Source: Paenibacillus piscarius (GTDB lineage Bacteria > Bacillota > Bacilli > Paenibacillales > Paenibacillaceae). Taken from it: a DNA stretch of 64,000 nucleotides. Each line of letters opens with the position of its first letter. Within the stretch, counting starts at the first letter, position 1. The DNA lies in the NCBI RefSeq assembly GCF_022234545.1, contig NZ_JAIEUI010000015.1, positions 124,001 to 188,000 of the forward strand, given 5' to 3'. A program made the translations under genes and the position numbers. Shown here one piece after another: positions 1-9,370 of the stretch. The notes below the pieces were generated by a model. It had not been told where the DNA came from. It saw only the letters and a list, made by a program, of their open reading frames with translations, and searched no databases.

Positions 1-901
1 CTGTAGGCCCGGTCCCTGCCCGCTCCAGCAGCTTGGGCAGGCTGGCGAACACGGATGGCGTATATCCCCTCATCGCCGGAGGCTCGCCTACAGCCAGTCC
101 CACCTCGCGCTGGGCCATGGCGTAACGGGTCACCGAGTCCATCATCAGCATCACATTCAGGCCGCGGTCGCGGAAGTACTCCGCGATGGTAGTGGCAATC
201 AGCGCCCCTTTGATGCGAATCAGCGCCGGCTGGTCTGAGGTCGCTACGATAACTACTGAACGCTGGAGGCCCTCCGGTCCCAGGTCGCGCTCAATGAAAT
301 CCAGCACCTCTCTGCCCCGCTCGCCGATCAGCGCAATCACATTCACATCTGCTGACGTGTTGCGAGCAATCATGCCCATCAGGGTACTCTTCCCGACGCC
401 CGAGCCGGCGAAGATCCCCACGCGCTGGCCTTTGCCGATAGTCAGCAGACCGTCAATCGCCCGGACTCCGATGCTGATCGGCTCGGCCACCCGCGGGCGG
501 TTCAGCGGATTGGACGGTATATTAAAGGTTGAGCTATGCGGCATTCTGGCCGGGATCAGGGAGCCGTCAAGCGGCTGTCCCAGTCCGTCCAGCACCTTGC
601 CCAGCAGCTCGGAGCCAACTTGAACACTCAGCGGCTTGCCGGTGCCGACGACATCACAGCCGGGGCCGATAGCCTGCAGTTCACCCAGCGGCATGAGCAG
701 CACCTTGTTGTCGCGGAAGCCGACGACCTCGGCCTGCAGAGGCTTCGTACCCTTGGCCGGATAGATATAACACACATCACCGATGCTGGCATCCGGACCC
801 TCTGACTCGACCATCAGCCCGATCACCTGGGTAACCTTACCGTTAATGCGGACCGGATCGAAGTTACGCAGCTGCTCTTTATACTTTGCGGCATCAAGCA
901 T
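1..901 (-). CDS. fliI: Flagellar export ATPase FliI (3' end cut off by window)
   Basis: FliI is the ATPase that energises the flagellar type III export apparatus at the cytoplasmic face of the basal body. The 300 codons visible cover the N-terminal beta domain and the start of the ATPase core. The Walker A motif FAGSGVGKST lies near residue 165, followed by ALIGERGREV and by MMDSVTRYAMAQRE, all typical of FliI and F1-ATPase beta-like enzymes. The reading frame runs off the left edge, so about one third is missing. The ATG at 899-901 overlaps the end of fliH by 8 bp, which suggests translational coupling. It is the last visible gene of a flgB-flgC-fliE-fliF-fliG-fliH-fliI operon. Confidence 0.97.
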   Translation of the reverse strand, partial: MLDAAKYKEQLRNFDPVRINGKVTQVIGLMVESEGPDASIGDVCYIYPAKGTKPLQAEVVGFRDNKVLLMPLGELQAIGPGCDVVGTGKPLSVQVGSELLGKVLDGLGQPLDGSLIPARMPHSSTFNIPSNPLNRPRVAEPISIGVRAIDGLLTIGKGQRVGIFAGSGVGKSTLMGMIARNTSADVNVIALIGERGREVLDFIERDLGPEGLQRSVVIVATSDQPALIRIKGALIATTIAEYFRDRGLNVMLMMDSVTRYAMAQREVGLAVGEPPAMRGYTPSVFASLPKLLERAGTGPT

Positions 902-1742
902 CGCTGTCTCCACTTCTCTGCTCATCCGAGTCCAGTGCAATGCGGAGCAGCTCTTTTTTGATCTCGGCAAGCTGGGTATCGACGCGGGCATCAATGCTGC
1001 CGAAGGAGGAGCGGATAACACAGCCCTGGTCCTTCACCGTGGAGTCCGGGAGAATCTGCAGCTCTGCCTGCGAGTCTACCGCGAGCGAGAGCTCCTCTCT
1101 TGCAGCATTGACGAAGGCGAACTGGGCAGGAGAGACGCATAGCGAGATCAACCCCTGCTCACGCTTGCGGGCCAGATTCTTACGGATGAGATCCATGGCG
1201 AACTGCGGCTCCACCGTCAGCTGCTTGTCCACGATCTTCTCGGCAATGCTGCAGCTCATCTCCACCAGAAACGGCTCAGCCTCCTGAATAATCACATCTC
1301 TTGCCCGGTATGCCTCCTGAAGCACGCTTCGCGCCTCCTCCATCATCTCAGCCATACGCCGGGACATCTCCAGCTCAGCCTGGGCCAGACCTTCCTGATA
1401 GCCCTGCTGATACCCCTCGGCCTTGACCGCTTCGGTCAGCAGCTCATCCTGCTCCCTCTGCTGGCGCCACCATTCTTCAGCTTCCGTCCGTGCTGATTCG
1501 ATAATATTCTCGGCTTCCTGGGAGGCGCTTCGGACCTGATCTTCAGCGAACTCCTGAGCGTCCTTCAGCATCTGCCTCCGGGTCTGCTCCGCCGCTTCTC
1601 CCGCAGGGTCTGCCTCACGGCTGTCCCCCGCTGCCTCGTCCTGAGCAGGCTCTTCAGTAAGTCCTGCATGATGTCTGGCCTGCTCCAGCCGCTTCAGCAC
1701 ATCAACAGGAATATATTGAGAATGTTTGATCAGCTTAGACAA
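894..1742 (-). CDS. fliH: Flagellar assembly protein FliH
   Basis: FliH is the peripheral stalk-like regulator of FliI, which it docks to the C-ring and export gate. The protein has an N-terminal LIKHSQYIPVD segment, a long Glu/Gln/Ala-rich probable coiled coil in the middle, and a conserved C-terminal domain like that of V/F-ATPase stalk subunits. I chose the TTG at 1740-1742 because GGAGGAG lies 9 nt upstream. It gives an 8-bp overlap with fliG, matching the overlap at fliH/fliI. An in-frame ATG at 1751 is too close to that ribosome binding site. A start at 1793 would overlap fliG by 59 bp. Confidence 0.9.
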   Translation of the reverse strand: MSKLIKHSQYIPVDVLKRLEQARHHAGLTEEPAQDEAAGDSREADPAGEAAEQTRRQMLKDAQEFAEDQVRSASQEAENIIESARTEAEEWWRQQREQDELLTEAVKAEGYQQGYQEGLAQAELEMSRRMAEMMEEARSVLQEAYRARDVIIQEAEPFLVEMSCSIAEKIVDKQLTVEPQFAMDLIRKNLARKREQGLISLCVSPAQFAFVNAAREELSLAVDSQAELQILPDSTVKDQGCVIRSSFGSIDARVDTQLAEIKKELLRIALDSDEQRSGDSDA

Positions 1743-2751
1743 TAATGTCATCTCCTCCGCCACGGGCGATGATAATTTCACCGGATTCCTCAAGTCTGCG
1801 GATCGTGCCTACGATACGGGTCTGTGCTTCTTCCACATCACGCAGCCGTACCGGACCCATATACTCCATCTCCTCGCGGAAGGTCTCCGCCATACGCTTG
1901 GACATGTTGCGGAAGATAACATCCCGCACCTCTTCGCTGGCCACCTTGAGCGCCAGCTGCAGATCCGCATTGTCGATATCCTTGATAATCCGCTGGATGG
2001 AGCGGTTGTCCACATTGACGATATCCTCGAAGACGAACATCCGCTTCTTGATTTCCTCCGCCAGTTCGGGGTCCTGAATCTCCAGGGAATCCAGAATCGT
2101 ACGTTCTGTACCGCGGTCTACACCGTTCAGAATCTGGACAATCGATTCGATACCGCCCGCATTCGTATAATCCTGGGTGACGGTTGCCGACAGCTTCTGC
2201 TCCAGCACACGTTCGATCTGAGTCACAACCTCCGGCGAGGTGCTGTCCATAATCGCGATTCTCCGGGCGACCTCAGCCTGCTTCTCCTGAGGCAGTGAAG
2301 ACAGGATGGAGGCGGCCTGCTCAAATTGCAGATAAGAGAGTACAAGGGCAATGGTCTGAACATTCTCATTCTGAATGAAGTTGAGAATCTGGTTCGGGTC
2401 CGCCTTGCGGGCGAAATCGAACGGTCTGACCTGGAGCGTCGCCGTGAGCCGGTTAATGACTTCGAGCGCCTTGGCTGAGCCAAGCGCCTTCTCCAGAATC
2501 TCCTTCGCATAGTTAATGCCGCCTTGTGAGATATACTCCTGGGCGAGACAGATCTGATGGAATTCGGACATGATGAGCTCCTTCTCCCCGCTGTCCACCT
2601 TGCGGACATTCGCAATCTCCAGAGTGAGCTGTTCGATTTCCTCGTCTCTCAAATGCTTGAATATTTGTGCCGATACTTCCGGCCCTAATGTGATTAGCAG
2701 GATTGCCGCTTTTTGCCGGCCGCTCAGTCCCTGCTGGCTAGCTTTAGCCAT
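1735..2751 (-). CDS. fliG: Flagellar motor switch protein FliG
   Basis: FliG is the C-ring protein that binds FliF at its N-terminus and, through charged residues in its C-terminal domain, transmits stator torque. The 338-residue length is that of the family. Visible signatures are LSGRQKAAILLITLGPE at the N-terminus, middle-domain helices, and a C-terminal domain containing IKKRMFVFEDI and MSKRMAETFREEM. The start at 2751 has AGAGGTGA just upstream, and the gene begins 4 bp after the fliF stop. An upstream in-frame start at 2775 would overlap fliF and lacks a good binding site. Confidence 0.97.
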   Translation of the reverse strand: MAKASQQGLSGRQKAAILLITLGPEVSAQIFKHLRDEEIEQLTLEIANVRKVDSGEKELIMSEFHQICLAQEYISQGGINYAKEILEKALGSAKALEVINRLTATLQVRPFDFARKADPNQILNFIQNENVQTIALVLSYLQFEQAASILSSLPQEKQAEVARRIAIMDSTSPEVVTQIERVLEQKLSATVTQDYTNAGGIESIVQILNGVDRGTERTILDSLEIQDPELAEEIKKRMFVFEDIVNVDNRSIQRIIKDIDNADLQLALKVASEEVRDVIFRNMSKRMAETFREEMEYMGPVRLRDVEEAQTRIVGTIRRLEESGEIIIARGGGDDIIV

Positions 2752-2755
2752 TCCT

Positions 2756-4345
2756 TCACCTCTGTTCTTCAGCAAGCCATGTACGCAGCAGGTTGACGAA
2801 TTCGTCCGGCTTCTTCTTCGCCAGACTCTCCAGCTGCTTGCGGACCTGACTCTCGTTCGTCACACTGTCCATATTAATAGACGGGAATTCGGTAGGAACC
2901 TGCAGCGGAATATCTTCCTCTACCTCTTCCTCCTGTTTGTTCTTGCGGCTGCGGTAGATCAGATAACCCCCACCGGCACCGACTAGCAATGCGGCTGCGC
3001 CAATCGCCCAGATCATCCAGCTGGCAAGCCCTCCGGTCTGCGTATCCGCAGCAGTACTGCCAAATTGTTGGGACATTACCGAAACTTTTTTAGTAAGATC
3101 GGCGTCTGTATAAGTGATACCCGAGTCGGCCAGTGAAGCACGGACGATATTGACCAGAATGTTTCTGATCGCTCCCGAGGTCGCATCATCCAGAGCCGTT
3201 TGTCCTGCAGGTGGTTCAACCGCAACATTAATGGTTAAATCTTTTACAGTATATGGGCTGGCAATAATATCCTTAGTGATTCTGCTGACTTCATAGTTCC
3301 TTGTCTCCGATGTTTCCTCAGAAGAAGAATCACCCGTACTTGCCCCCGCCGGATAACCTGCAACATCTTCAGAGCCTGTACCTGCCACTCCTCCGGATGT
3401 GTTTCCTTTGCCCGAGTACGTATTGCTGATGATCTGGGAGCTGATTTCGATCCCTTTCATATTCTCGGTGTCTACAGGCACAACGAGGTCTTCCTTCCGG
3501 TTCTCTTTGTCGAAGTTCAGCTTGGAGAATACCAGAACATCGACTTTATCGGGACCGGTGAGTGTGCTGAGGAACTGCTTGACATCCCGTTTGACATCTT
3601 CCTCAAATTTCTTCTGCAGCGCGAAGTTCTCTTCAACCTGGCTGGAGACGCCGCTCTGGCCGCCTCTGGCTGTAGGCCGCAGCTCCACCTCATTATTGGT
3701 GATCGTAATATTGTCGATTGGAAGATTCGGCACAGCGGTCTTCACCAGATTGAAGTAGCCGTCAATATTCTCCTGGGACGGTCTGAATCCTGGATCGAAG
3801 CTGAGCACAACGGAAGCCTGAGCCTTCTCCTGATCCTCCTGCGCGGCGAATACCGTCTCTTTGGGCAGGGTGATGAGCACCTTGGCGTCCTTGATCCCCT
3901 GCATTCTTCGCATGAGCTGTTCCACTTCGCCATTCAGGGCGTTGTTGTACTTCACATTGAATTCGCTGTCTGTAGTGCCGATCATCGAAGATGATTCATT
4001 GAACACCTTGTATCCGATGGACCCCTGCTGCACAATCCCCTGGGAACCGACAGCAATCTTGATACGAGCAGCATCTGTGCTTGGTACCGATATACTCTTG
4101 CCATCAGGGCTCAGACGGTAAGACACCCCGGAAGAATCCAGATAATTCATAACTCCTGCCGAATCCGTGCTGTCCAGATCCTTGAATGCCACTTCATATT
4201 CAGTCTTCGTTAACTGCATTGTTACTACTACGATTACTATTATGATGATAAACAGCGTGGAGAAAAATAATATTTTCTGTTTACCGCTGAATCTGTTCCA
4301 ATACTGGGTCACCTTCTCCCGGTACTGGGCCAATCTTTCATTCAC
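2756..4345 (-). CDS. fliF: Flagellar MS-ring protein FliF
   Basis: FliF forms the membrane MS ring on which the export gate and C-ring are built. The 529-residue protein has one membrane segment near residues 25-47, a YscJ/FliF periplasmic-type domain with ring-building motifs, a Ser/Gly/Thr-rich loop near residues 300-345, and a second membrane segment near 440-460. The acidic C-terminal tail is the expected FliG-binding site. A GGGGTGA binding site precedes the start. Length and layout are normal for the family. Confidence 0.97.
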   Translation of the reverse strand: MNERLAQYREKVTQYWNRFSGKQKILFFSTLFIIIIVIVVVTMQLTKTEYEVAFKDLDSTDSAGVMNYLDSSGVSYRLSPDGKSISVPSTDAARIKIAVGSQGIVQQGSIGYKVFNESSSMIGTTDSEFNVKYNNALNGEVEQLMRRMQGIKDAKVLITLPKETVFAAQEDQEKAQASVVLSFDPGFRPSQENIDGYFNLVKTAVPNLPIDNITITNNEVELRPTARGGQSGVSSQVEENFALQKKFEEDVKRDVKQFLSTLTGPDKVDVLVFSKLNFDKENRKEDLVVPVDTENMKGIEISSQIISNTYSGKGNTSGGVAGTGSEDVAGYPAGASTGDSSSEETSETRNYEVSRITKDIIASPYTVKDLTINVAVEPPAGQTALDDATSGAIRNILVNIVRASLADSGITYTDADLTKKVSVMSQQFGSTAADTQTGGLASWMIWAIGAAALLVGAGGGYLIYRSRKNKQEEEVEEDIPLQVPTEFPSINMDSVTNESQVRKQLESLAKKKPDEFVNLLRTWLAEEQR

Positions 4346-4379
4346 AGTGTCACCCCATCCGAAACGTAGCTAGGATTAT

Positions 4380-4691
4380 TTAGATTTGCGTTCTCATAAT
4401 TTCCTGATAGGCTTCTATCACTTTGTTCCGGACTTGTGTAGTCAGCTGCAAACTCAGCAATGCCTGCTGGGATGATATCATCGCTTCGTCGATATTGACC
4501 TCTCCCAGTACAAATTTGTTACTCATCTCTTTCGCCTGCTGTTCCTGGGCAGCCACCTGATTAAGCGCATTCTCCAGATACGAGCCGAAGCTCTGTCCTG
4601 ACTGCTGGACGGCTGAGGAGTCAGCGGCTGCGGGCTTCATCATTGCGAGCGGCTGCACGGCCTGGCTCCCGATCAATACATTCTGTATCAC
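4380..4691 (-). CDS. fliE: Flagellar hook-basal body protein FliE
   Basis: FliE is the small adaptor linking the MS ring and the proximal rod. The 103-residue protein ends in the usual FliE core: FGSYLENALNQV, the region around DEAMISSQQALLSLQL, and a final EAYQEIMRTQI. Its position between flgC and fliF is the conserved one in Bacillales. It has no signal peptide, as expected for a type III export substrate. The gene is in the flagellar operon with 29-35 bp gaps on each side. Confidence 0.96.
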   Translation of the reverse strand: MIQNVLIGSQAVQPLAMMKPAAADSSAVQQSGQSFGSYLENALNQVAAQEQQAKEMSNKFVLGEVNIDEAMISSQQALLSLQLTTQVRNKVIEAYQEIMRTQI

Positions 4692-4720
4692 TTGTTCTCC
4701 CCCTGATTCATCGATTCAAC

Positions 4721-5167
4721 TTACCGTCCGATCTCAAGCGCCTTGACCACCATCGATTTGGAGGCGTTCAGCATCGTAACATTCGCTTCATAAGAACGCG
4801 AGGCAGACAGCATGTCCACCATTTCCTTGGTGATATCCACATTGGGCATGTACACATACCCGTTCACATCCGCATCGGGATGGCTGGGGTTATATACCGG
4901 CTTGAGCGGCGAAGTATCGTCAATAATGGCTGTAACCTTAACCCCTTCGCTGCCCCCGCCCATTTGTGAGTGAAGGATATTCGAGAAGCTGTCTCCCTGG
5001 GATGTCTCCAGTACTGCAAGTTTACGGCGGTAAGGAACGGCCTTGCCGTCCACTACGGAAGCTCTAGTAGTCTCGGCGTTTGCGATATTGGACGAGATGA
5101 TATCCATCCGCAGACGCTGGGCGGTTAAAGCCGAAGCACTGATTCCAAAGCTGCTGCCAAAATTCAT
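4721..5167 (-). CDS. flgC: Flagellar proximal rod protein FlgC
   Basis: FlgC is a rod subunit exported by the flagellar type III system. The N-terminal rod/hook signature IISSNIANAETT lies near residues 24-35. The C-terminal heptad-like helix around MVDMLSASRSYEANV is also typical. At 148 residues the length is normal. The start follows flgB by only 6 bp. Confidence 0.97.
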   Translation of the reverse strand: MNFGSSFGISASALTAQRLRMDIISSNIANAETTRASVVDGKAVPYRRKLAVLETSQGDSFSNILHSQMGGGSEGVKVTAIIDDTSPLKPVYNPSHPDADVNGYVYMPNVDITKEMVDMLSASRSYEANVTMLNASKSMVVKALEIGR

Positions 5168-5173
5168 CGCTCA

Positions 5174-5581
5174 TTATCCTCCCTGTACCACTGTACGCAT
5201 CATGGTGATCTGGCTGTTCAGCTGCTCTATATAAGAGTTGTACCTTAGCTGATTCTCGGCGCTCAGCGCCTGTTCACGTTCCATATCCACATTATTTCCA
5301 TTGTTATTCATAGAAGTAGTCTCATCTGTGCTGACAACAGCAGCCGGTATACCGGTCACCGTTCCAAACTGGAAATGACGGGAATCTGATACTTTAGCGC
5401 TCAGCGTCGGCTTGAGTCCATGCTCCTGTTGTTTCAGGATACTCTCAAAGCTTACATCAGAACGTTTAAAATTTGGTGTATCAGCATTTGCTACATTATT
5501 GGCGAGAACACTTTGTCGTTTGGTGGCGGCTTCTAGGCCCCCCTGTAATCTTTGAAAGCTGACACTGTTAAGCAAACCCAT
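5174..5581 (-). CDS. flgB: Flagellar proximal rod protein FlgB
   Basis: FlgB is the most proximal rod subunit and the first gene of the fla/che operon here. The N-terminal signature SVLANNVANADTPNFKR is classic. The ATG at 5579-5581 is preceded by GAAGGGGG at a proper distance. A longer in-frame start at 5626 adds 15 residues unlike the family and is rejected. The resulting 135 residues match FlgB length. The upstream region carries several possible Spo0A boxes, described separately. Confidence 0.96.
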   Translation of the reverse strand: MGLLNSVSFQRLQGGLEAATKRQSVLANNVANADTPNFKRSDVSFESILKQQEHGLKPTLSAKVSDSRHFQFGTVTGIPAAVVSTDETTSMNNNGNNVDMEREQALSAENQLRYNSYIEQLNSQITMMRTVVQGG

Positions 5582-5627
5582 GGTAATCCCCCTTCCAAAC
5601 CTATCATAATGAAAAGAATTCCACAAC

Positions 5628-5709
5628 TTCGACCAAATTCCTGCTCACTTTCGACAAATAAAGTCATTTTTTTCATTGCTTTGTCGATAAAAAGTCGAAT
5701 CATGTCGAC
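5628..5709. promoter_or_regulatory. Cluster of five possible Spo0A boxes upstream of flgB
   Basis: Five close matches to the Spo0A core box TGTCGAA (either orientation) lie within 82 bp: TTCGACC at 5628-5634, TTCGACA at 5650-5656 (exact), TGTCGAT at 5682-5688, AGTCGAA at 5693-5699 and TGTCGAC at 5703-5709. They sit directly upstream of the first flagellar gene. That they bind Spo0A is inference from the known 0A-box consensus. Confidence 0.4.
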
Positions 5710-5777
5710 GAATGCATCTTATGTCAATCTCACATACATTGATTCTCTTAGAATTTGTATATTATTACAATAAGAAA

Positions 5778-5809
5778 TAAGCCCTATCTTTTCTGAAAAG
5801 AGAGGGCTT
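5778..5809 (-). terminator. Hairpin terminator after hslU
   Basis: Inverted repeat AAGCCCTATCTTTTC / GAAAAGAGAGGGCTT, 15 bp with one mismatch, lies about 150 bp downstream of hslU. On the minus strand it is followed by a T-rich stretch, so it probably ends the hslVU transcript before flgB. The rest of the 375-bp gap between hslU and flgB is AT-rich and has no credible reading frame. Confidence 0.6.
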
Positions 5810-5956
5810 AAAGCATGTTTTTACAATTTTCTTCCTTTTATGTTACATATTTTTCTTTAAAATAGCATCATTTAACTTTTCGTGCATGATTAAAGGATCA
5901 AATTCAGATAGACATAATTCTTTTTACCTAGAATTAAGGTTTTTCGCTCTGTCAGA

Positions 5957-7357
5957 TTAAAGGATATATTGGCTTAAATCGCGATCCTGGGCGATTCCTG
6001 CCAGTTTTTCGCGAACATATTCCGGTGTAATGACCATAATATCCAAGGTCAGCTCAGGCGCTTCAAAAGAAAGGTCCTCCAGCAGCTTCTCCAGAATGGT
6101 ATGCAGACGCCGCGCCCCAATATTCTCCATATTCTGGTTCACAGAAGCGGCAATCTTGGCAATTTCCTGAATAGCCTCCTTCTGGAACTGGATTTCGATG
6201 TTCTCCGTCTGCAGCAGATGGACATATTGTTTCGTTAATGCGTTCTCCGGCTCGGTCAGTATAGATACAAAGTCCTCAAGTGTCAGACTGCTCAGCTCTA
6301 CGCGAATCGGGAAACGCCCCTGCAGCTCGGGAATGAGATCCGAAGGCTTGGCGATATGAAAGGCCCCAGCGGCGATAAACAGAATGTAGTCGGTCTTCAC
6401 AGGACCGTATTTGGTCATCACCGTTGAGCCTTCCACGATAGGCAGAATATCGCGCTGTACGCCCTCGCGGGATACATCGGGGCCTGAGCCCTTGCCCTGG
6501 CTGGCTACCTTATCAATCTCATCGATAAAAATAATGCCCGACTGCTCCGCACGCGCAACAGATTCCTGGATCATATCATCCGTATCGATCAGCTTGGCCG
6601 CCTCATCCTGGATCAGCACCTTACGGGCCTCCCGGATCGGCAGCTTGCGCTTCTTCGTCCGCTTCGGCAGCAGGCTGCCGAACATCTCCTGCATGTTCAT
6701 GCCCATCTGGTCATTCCCCTGCCCGGCGAACATATCCATCATTGAAGGCGTCGTGTCCTCCACATCAATCTCAATGACGTCATCCTCCAGCTGACCGGCC
6801 AGCAGCTTGAACTTGATGCCTCTGCGGCGCTCGCTCAGACTTCCGTCCTCCGCCTCTTCCTTGGTCTCCTCCGCACTGCCGCTGTTCCCGCCAAAAATCA
6901 TCTCGAACGGATTCCGCTGTGATTTGCCCTTGGATGAGGAAGGTACCAGAATCGCCACAATCCGGTCATTGGCCAGCTCCTCGGCACGGTCCTTAACCTT
7001 CTCGGTGCGTTCAAGCTTTACCATACGGATAGAGGTCTCCACCAGATCGCGGACCATGGACTCGACATCGCGGCCCACATAACCGACTTCAGTAAACTTG
7101 GTAGCTTCTATCTTGATGAACGGCGCATTAACAAGCTTGGCCAGACGCCGGGCAATTTCGGTTTTGCCGACACCGGTCGGTCCGATCATCAGAATGTTCT
7201 TGGGCACCACTTCATCCCGCAGCTCTTCAGACAAAAGGCTGCGCCGGTACCGGTTGCGGAGCGCCACAGCTACGGATTTCTTGGCCTGTCTCTGGCCAAC
7301 AATGTACTTATCAAGCTCTGTTACGATCTGGCGGGGTGTAAGCGACTGATTCGCCAT
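5957..7357 (-). CDS. hslU: ATP-dependent protease ATPase subunit HslU (ClpY)
   Basis: HslU is the AAA+ unfoldase that feeds substrates to the HslV peptidase. Walker A is GPTGVGKT at residues 59-66; Walker B lies in [13 protein letters not shown]. The intermediate I-domain, rich in charged residues, sits between them. The protein ends in the conserved DLSQYIL tail that docks into HslV. The 466-residue length is normal. The gene lies 33 bp downstream of hslV, so the pair is an operon. Confidence 0.98.
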   Translation of the reverse strand: MANQSLTPRQIVTELDKYIVGQRQAKKSVAVALRNRYRRSLLSEELRDEVVPKNILMIGPTGVGKTEIARRLAKLVNAPFIKIEATKFTEVGYVGRDVESMVRDLVETSIRMVKLERTEKVKDRAEELANDRIVAILVPSSSKGKSQRNPFEMIFGGNSGSAEETKEEAEDGSLSERRRGIKFKLLAGQLEDDVIEIDVEDTTPSMMDMFAGQGNDQMGMNMQEMFGSLLPKRTKKRKLPIREARKVLIQDEAAKLIDTDDMIQESVARAEQSGIIFIDEIDKVASQGKGSGPDVSREGVQRDILPIVEGSTVMTKYGPVKTDYILFIAAGAFHIAKPSDLIPELQGRFPIRVELSSLTLEDFVSILTEPENALTKQYVHLLQTENIEIQFQKEAIQEIAKIAASVNQNMENIGARRLHTILEKLLEDLSFEAPELTLDIMVITPEYVREKLAGIAQDRDLSQYIL

Positions 7358-7390
7358 TCGGACTTCCTCCCTTTTTGTGTGGCACCGTGC

Positions 7391-7933
7391 CTATAGTTCT
7401 TCGACAATGATATTAGAATTGGTATATACACAGATCTCGGAAGCAATCTGCAGCGCTTCTCTGGCAATCTCCGGTGCGCTGAGATGGGCAGCATGGCGCT
7501 TGAGCGCCCGCCCCGAGGCAAGTGCGAAGTTGCCGCCGGAACCGATAGCCAGCACATCATCATCCGGTTCAATGATTTCGCCGTTACCGGAGATCAGCAG
7601 CATCCCTTCCTTATCCATTACAATCATAAGAGCCTCCAGCTTGCGCAGGATGCGGTCCTGGCGCCAATCCTTGGCCAGCTCCACCGCTGCCCGCTGCAGG
7701 TTGCCGTGATGCTCCTCCAGCTTGCCCTCGAACTTCTCGAACAGGGTGATTGCATCAGATACGGAACCCGCGAACCCGGCAATCACCTGTCCTCTGTACA
7801 GGCGGCGGACTTTTTTGGCCGTCGTCTTCATAATGACGCTCTCTCCGAATGTAACCTGGCCGTCCCCGGCAATTGCCGCATGGCCGTTATGTCTTACCGC
7901 ACAAATCGTAGTCGCATGAAAGCTGGGTAACAT
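7391..7933 (-). CDS. hslV: ATP-dependent protease peptidase subunit HslV (ClpQ)
   Basis: HslV is the proteasome-like N-terminal nucleophile peptidase. The catalytic threonine is in HATTICAV at residues 6-13; as in B. subtilis ClpQ (recalled), a short N-terminal extension precedes it. Other hallmarks are [28 protein letters not shown] and [10 protein letters not shown]. The 180-residue length is normal. The gene directly follows trmFO with a 40-bp gap, so the xerC/codV gene usually found at this place is missing. Confidence 0.98.
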   Translation of the reverse strand: MLPSFHATTICAVRHNGHAAIAGDGQVTFGESVIMKTTAKKVRRLYRGQVIAGFAGSVSDAITLFEKFEGKLEEHHGNLQRAAVELAKDWRQDRILRKLEALMIVMDKEGMLLISGNGEIIEPDDDVLAIGSGGNFALASGRALKRHAAHLSAPEIAREALQIASEICVYTNSNIIVEEL

Positions 7934-7973
7934 AATAGGCGCCCTCCTGAAATGTTATGATCGAATCCTGAAA

Positions 7974-9347
7974 TTATTGCACTGGAGCTTCAGCCTGCTC
8001 AGCTTCCGCCGCCTCAGGCTCCTTATAGGTCAGCCCGCGGGATGCCGCATAAGCAGCAAGGCTGTCCAGCGCCCGGTAAGCAAGACGTTCATTCTTCTCC
8101 TTCTTGTTCTTGAACCGGCTATCCAGCTTCGGCAGCAGTCCGAAGTTGGCATTCATCGGCTGGAAGTGCTCGGGATCGGCCGAGGTAATGTACGCAGGCA
8201 TGCTTCCAAGAACGGTATCCTCCGGGAAAATCAGGCTCTCCTCACCAAGCGCAGCCCGCGCCGCATTCATGCCGGCAATCATGCCGGAAGCCGCCGACTC
8301 CACATATCCTTCAACACCGGTCATTTGCCCGGCGAAGAACAGCCGCTCGCGGCCCTTCATCTGATAGGTAGGATGCAGCAGCTTGGGAGAATTGATGAAG
8401 GTATTGCGGTGCATGACACCATAGCGCACATACTCGGCATTCTCCAGGCCCGGAATAAGCGAGAAGACCCGCTTCTGCTCGCCCCACTTCAGATGGGTCT
8501 GGAAGCCGACCAGATTATACAGCGTTCCCGCAGCGTTGTCCTGGCGAAGTTGCACAACCGCGTAAGGCAGCTTGCCGGTGTGCGGATTCATCAGACCTAC
8601 AGGCTTCATAGGGCCGAATAATGCCGTCTGCTTACCGCGTTTCATCATAATTTCGATCGGCATACAGCCCTCGAAGTAAATCTCTTTCTCGAAATCTTTG
8701 AGCGCGGCAGTCTCGGCCGAGATCAGCGCATCATAGAACGTATTGAATTCCTCTTCCGTCATGGGGCAATTCAGGTATGCGGCTTCGCCTTTATCGTAGC
8801 GGGAGGCAAGATAGACCTTGTTCATATCAATACTGTCCTTCTCTACAATCGGGGCGGCGGCATCATAGAAATAGAAGTATTCCTCGCCCAGCAGCTCCTT
8901 GATCTCCGAGGACAGGGACGGGGAGGTCAGCGGGCCAGTAGCAATGACAACGATCCCTTCCTCCGGTATATGCGTAAGCTCTTCATTTATGACTTCAACC
9001 AGCGGGTGATTATGCAGCACCGATGTAATCTCTCCGGAGAAGCCGTCACGGTCCACAGCAAGCGCACCGCCTGCCGGAACTGCATGTCTGTCGGCAGCGC
9101 CCAGCACAAGCGAGTCCAGACGGCGCATTTCTTCCTTAAGAACCCCTACCGCATTGCCCAGCCCGTTAGCCCGCAGCGAATTGCTGCAGACCAGCTCTGC
9201 GAACTGGTTGGTATGATGCGCAGGTGTCTTCACAACCGGGCGCATCTCATATAATCTTACCGGCACTCCGCGCGAGGCGATCTGCCAGGCGGCCTCACTC
9301 CCGGCAAGGCCCGCTCCAATGACGGTTACTTTCTTTGCTTCAGTCAA
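7974..9347 (-). CDS. trmFO: tRNA (uracil-54-C5) methyltransferase TrmFO, folate/FAD-dependent
   Basis: TrmFO methylates U54 in the T-loop of tRNA using methylenetetrahydrofolate and FADH2. The N-terminal dinucleotide-binding motif is [13 protein letters not shown] at residues 9-21. Further family blocks are [15 protein letters not shown] and [14 protein letters not shown]. Length 457 residues is slightly longer than the family because of an Ala/Glu-rich C-terminal tail. It lies between topA and hslV, the standard Bacillales place. Confidence 0.97.
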   Translation of the reverse strand: MTEAKKVTVIGAGLAGSEAAWQIASRGVPVRLYEMRPVVKTPAHHTNQFAELVCSNSLRANGLGNAVGVLKEEMRRLDSLVLGAADRHAVPAGGALAVDRDGFSGEITSVLHNHPLVEVINEELTHIPEEGIVVIATGPLTSPSLSSEIKELLGEEYFYFYDAAAPIVEKDSIDMNKVYLASRYDKGEAAYLNCPMTEEEFNTFYDALISAETAALKDFEKEIYFEGCMPIEIMMKRGKQTALFGPMKPVGLMNPHTGKLPYAVVQLRQDNAAGTLYNLVGFQTHLKWGEQKRVFSLIPGLENAEYVRYGVMHRNTFINSPKLLHPTYQMKGRERLFFAGQMTGVEGYVESAASGMIAGMNAARAALGEESLIFPEDTVLGSMPAYITSADPEHFQPMNANFGLLPKLDSRFKNKKEKNERLAYRALDSLAAYAASRGLTYKEPEAAEAEQAEAPVQ

Positions 9348-9370
9348 TTTCCGTTCCTCCTGTGAACCTA

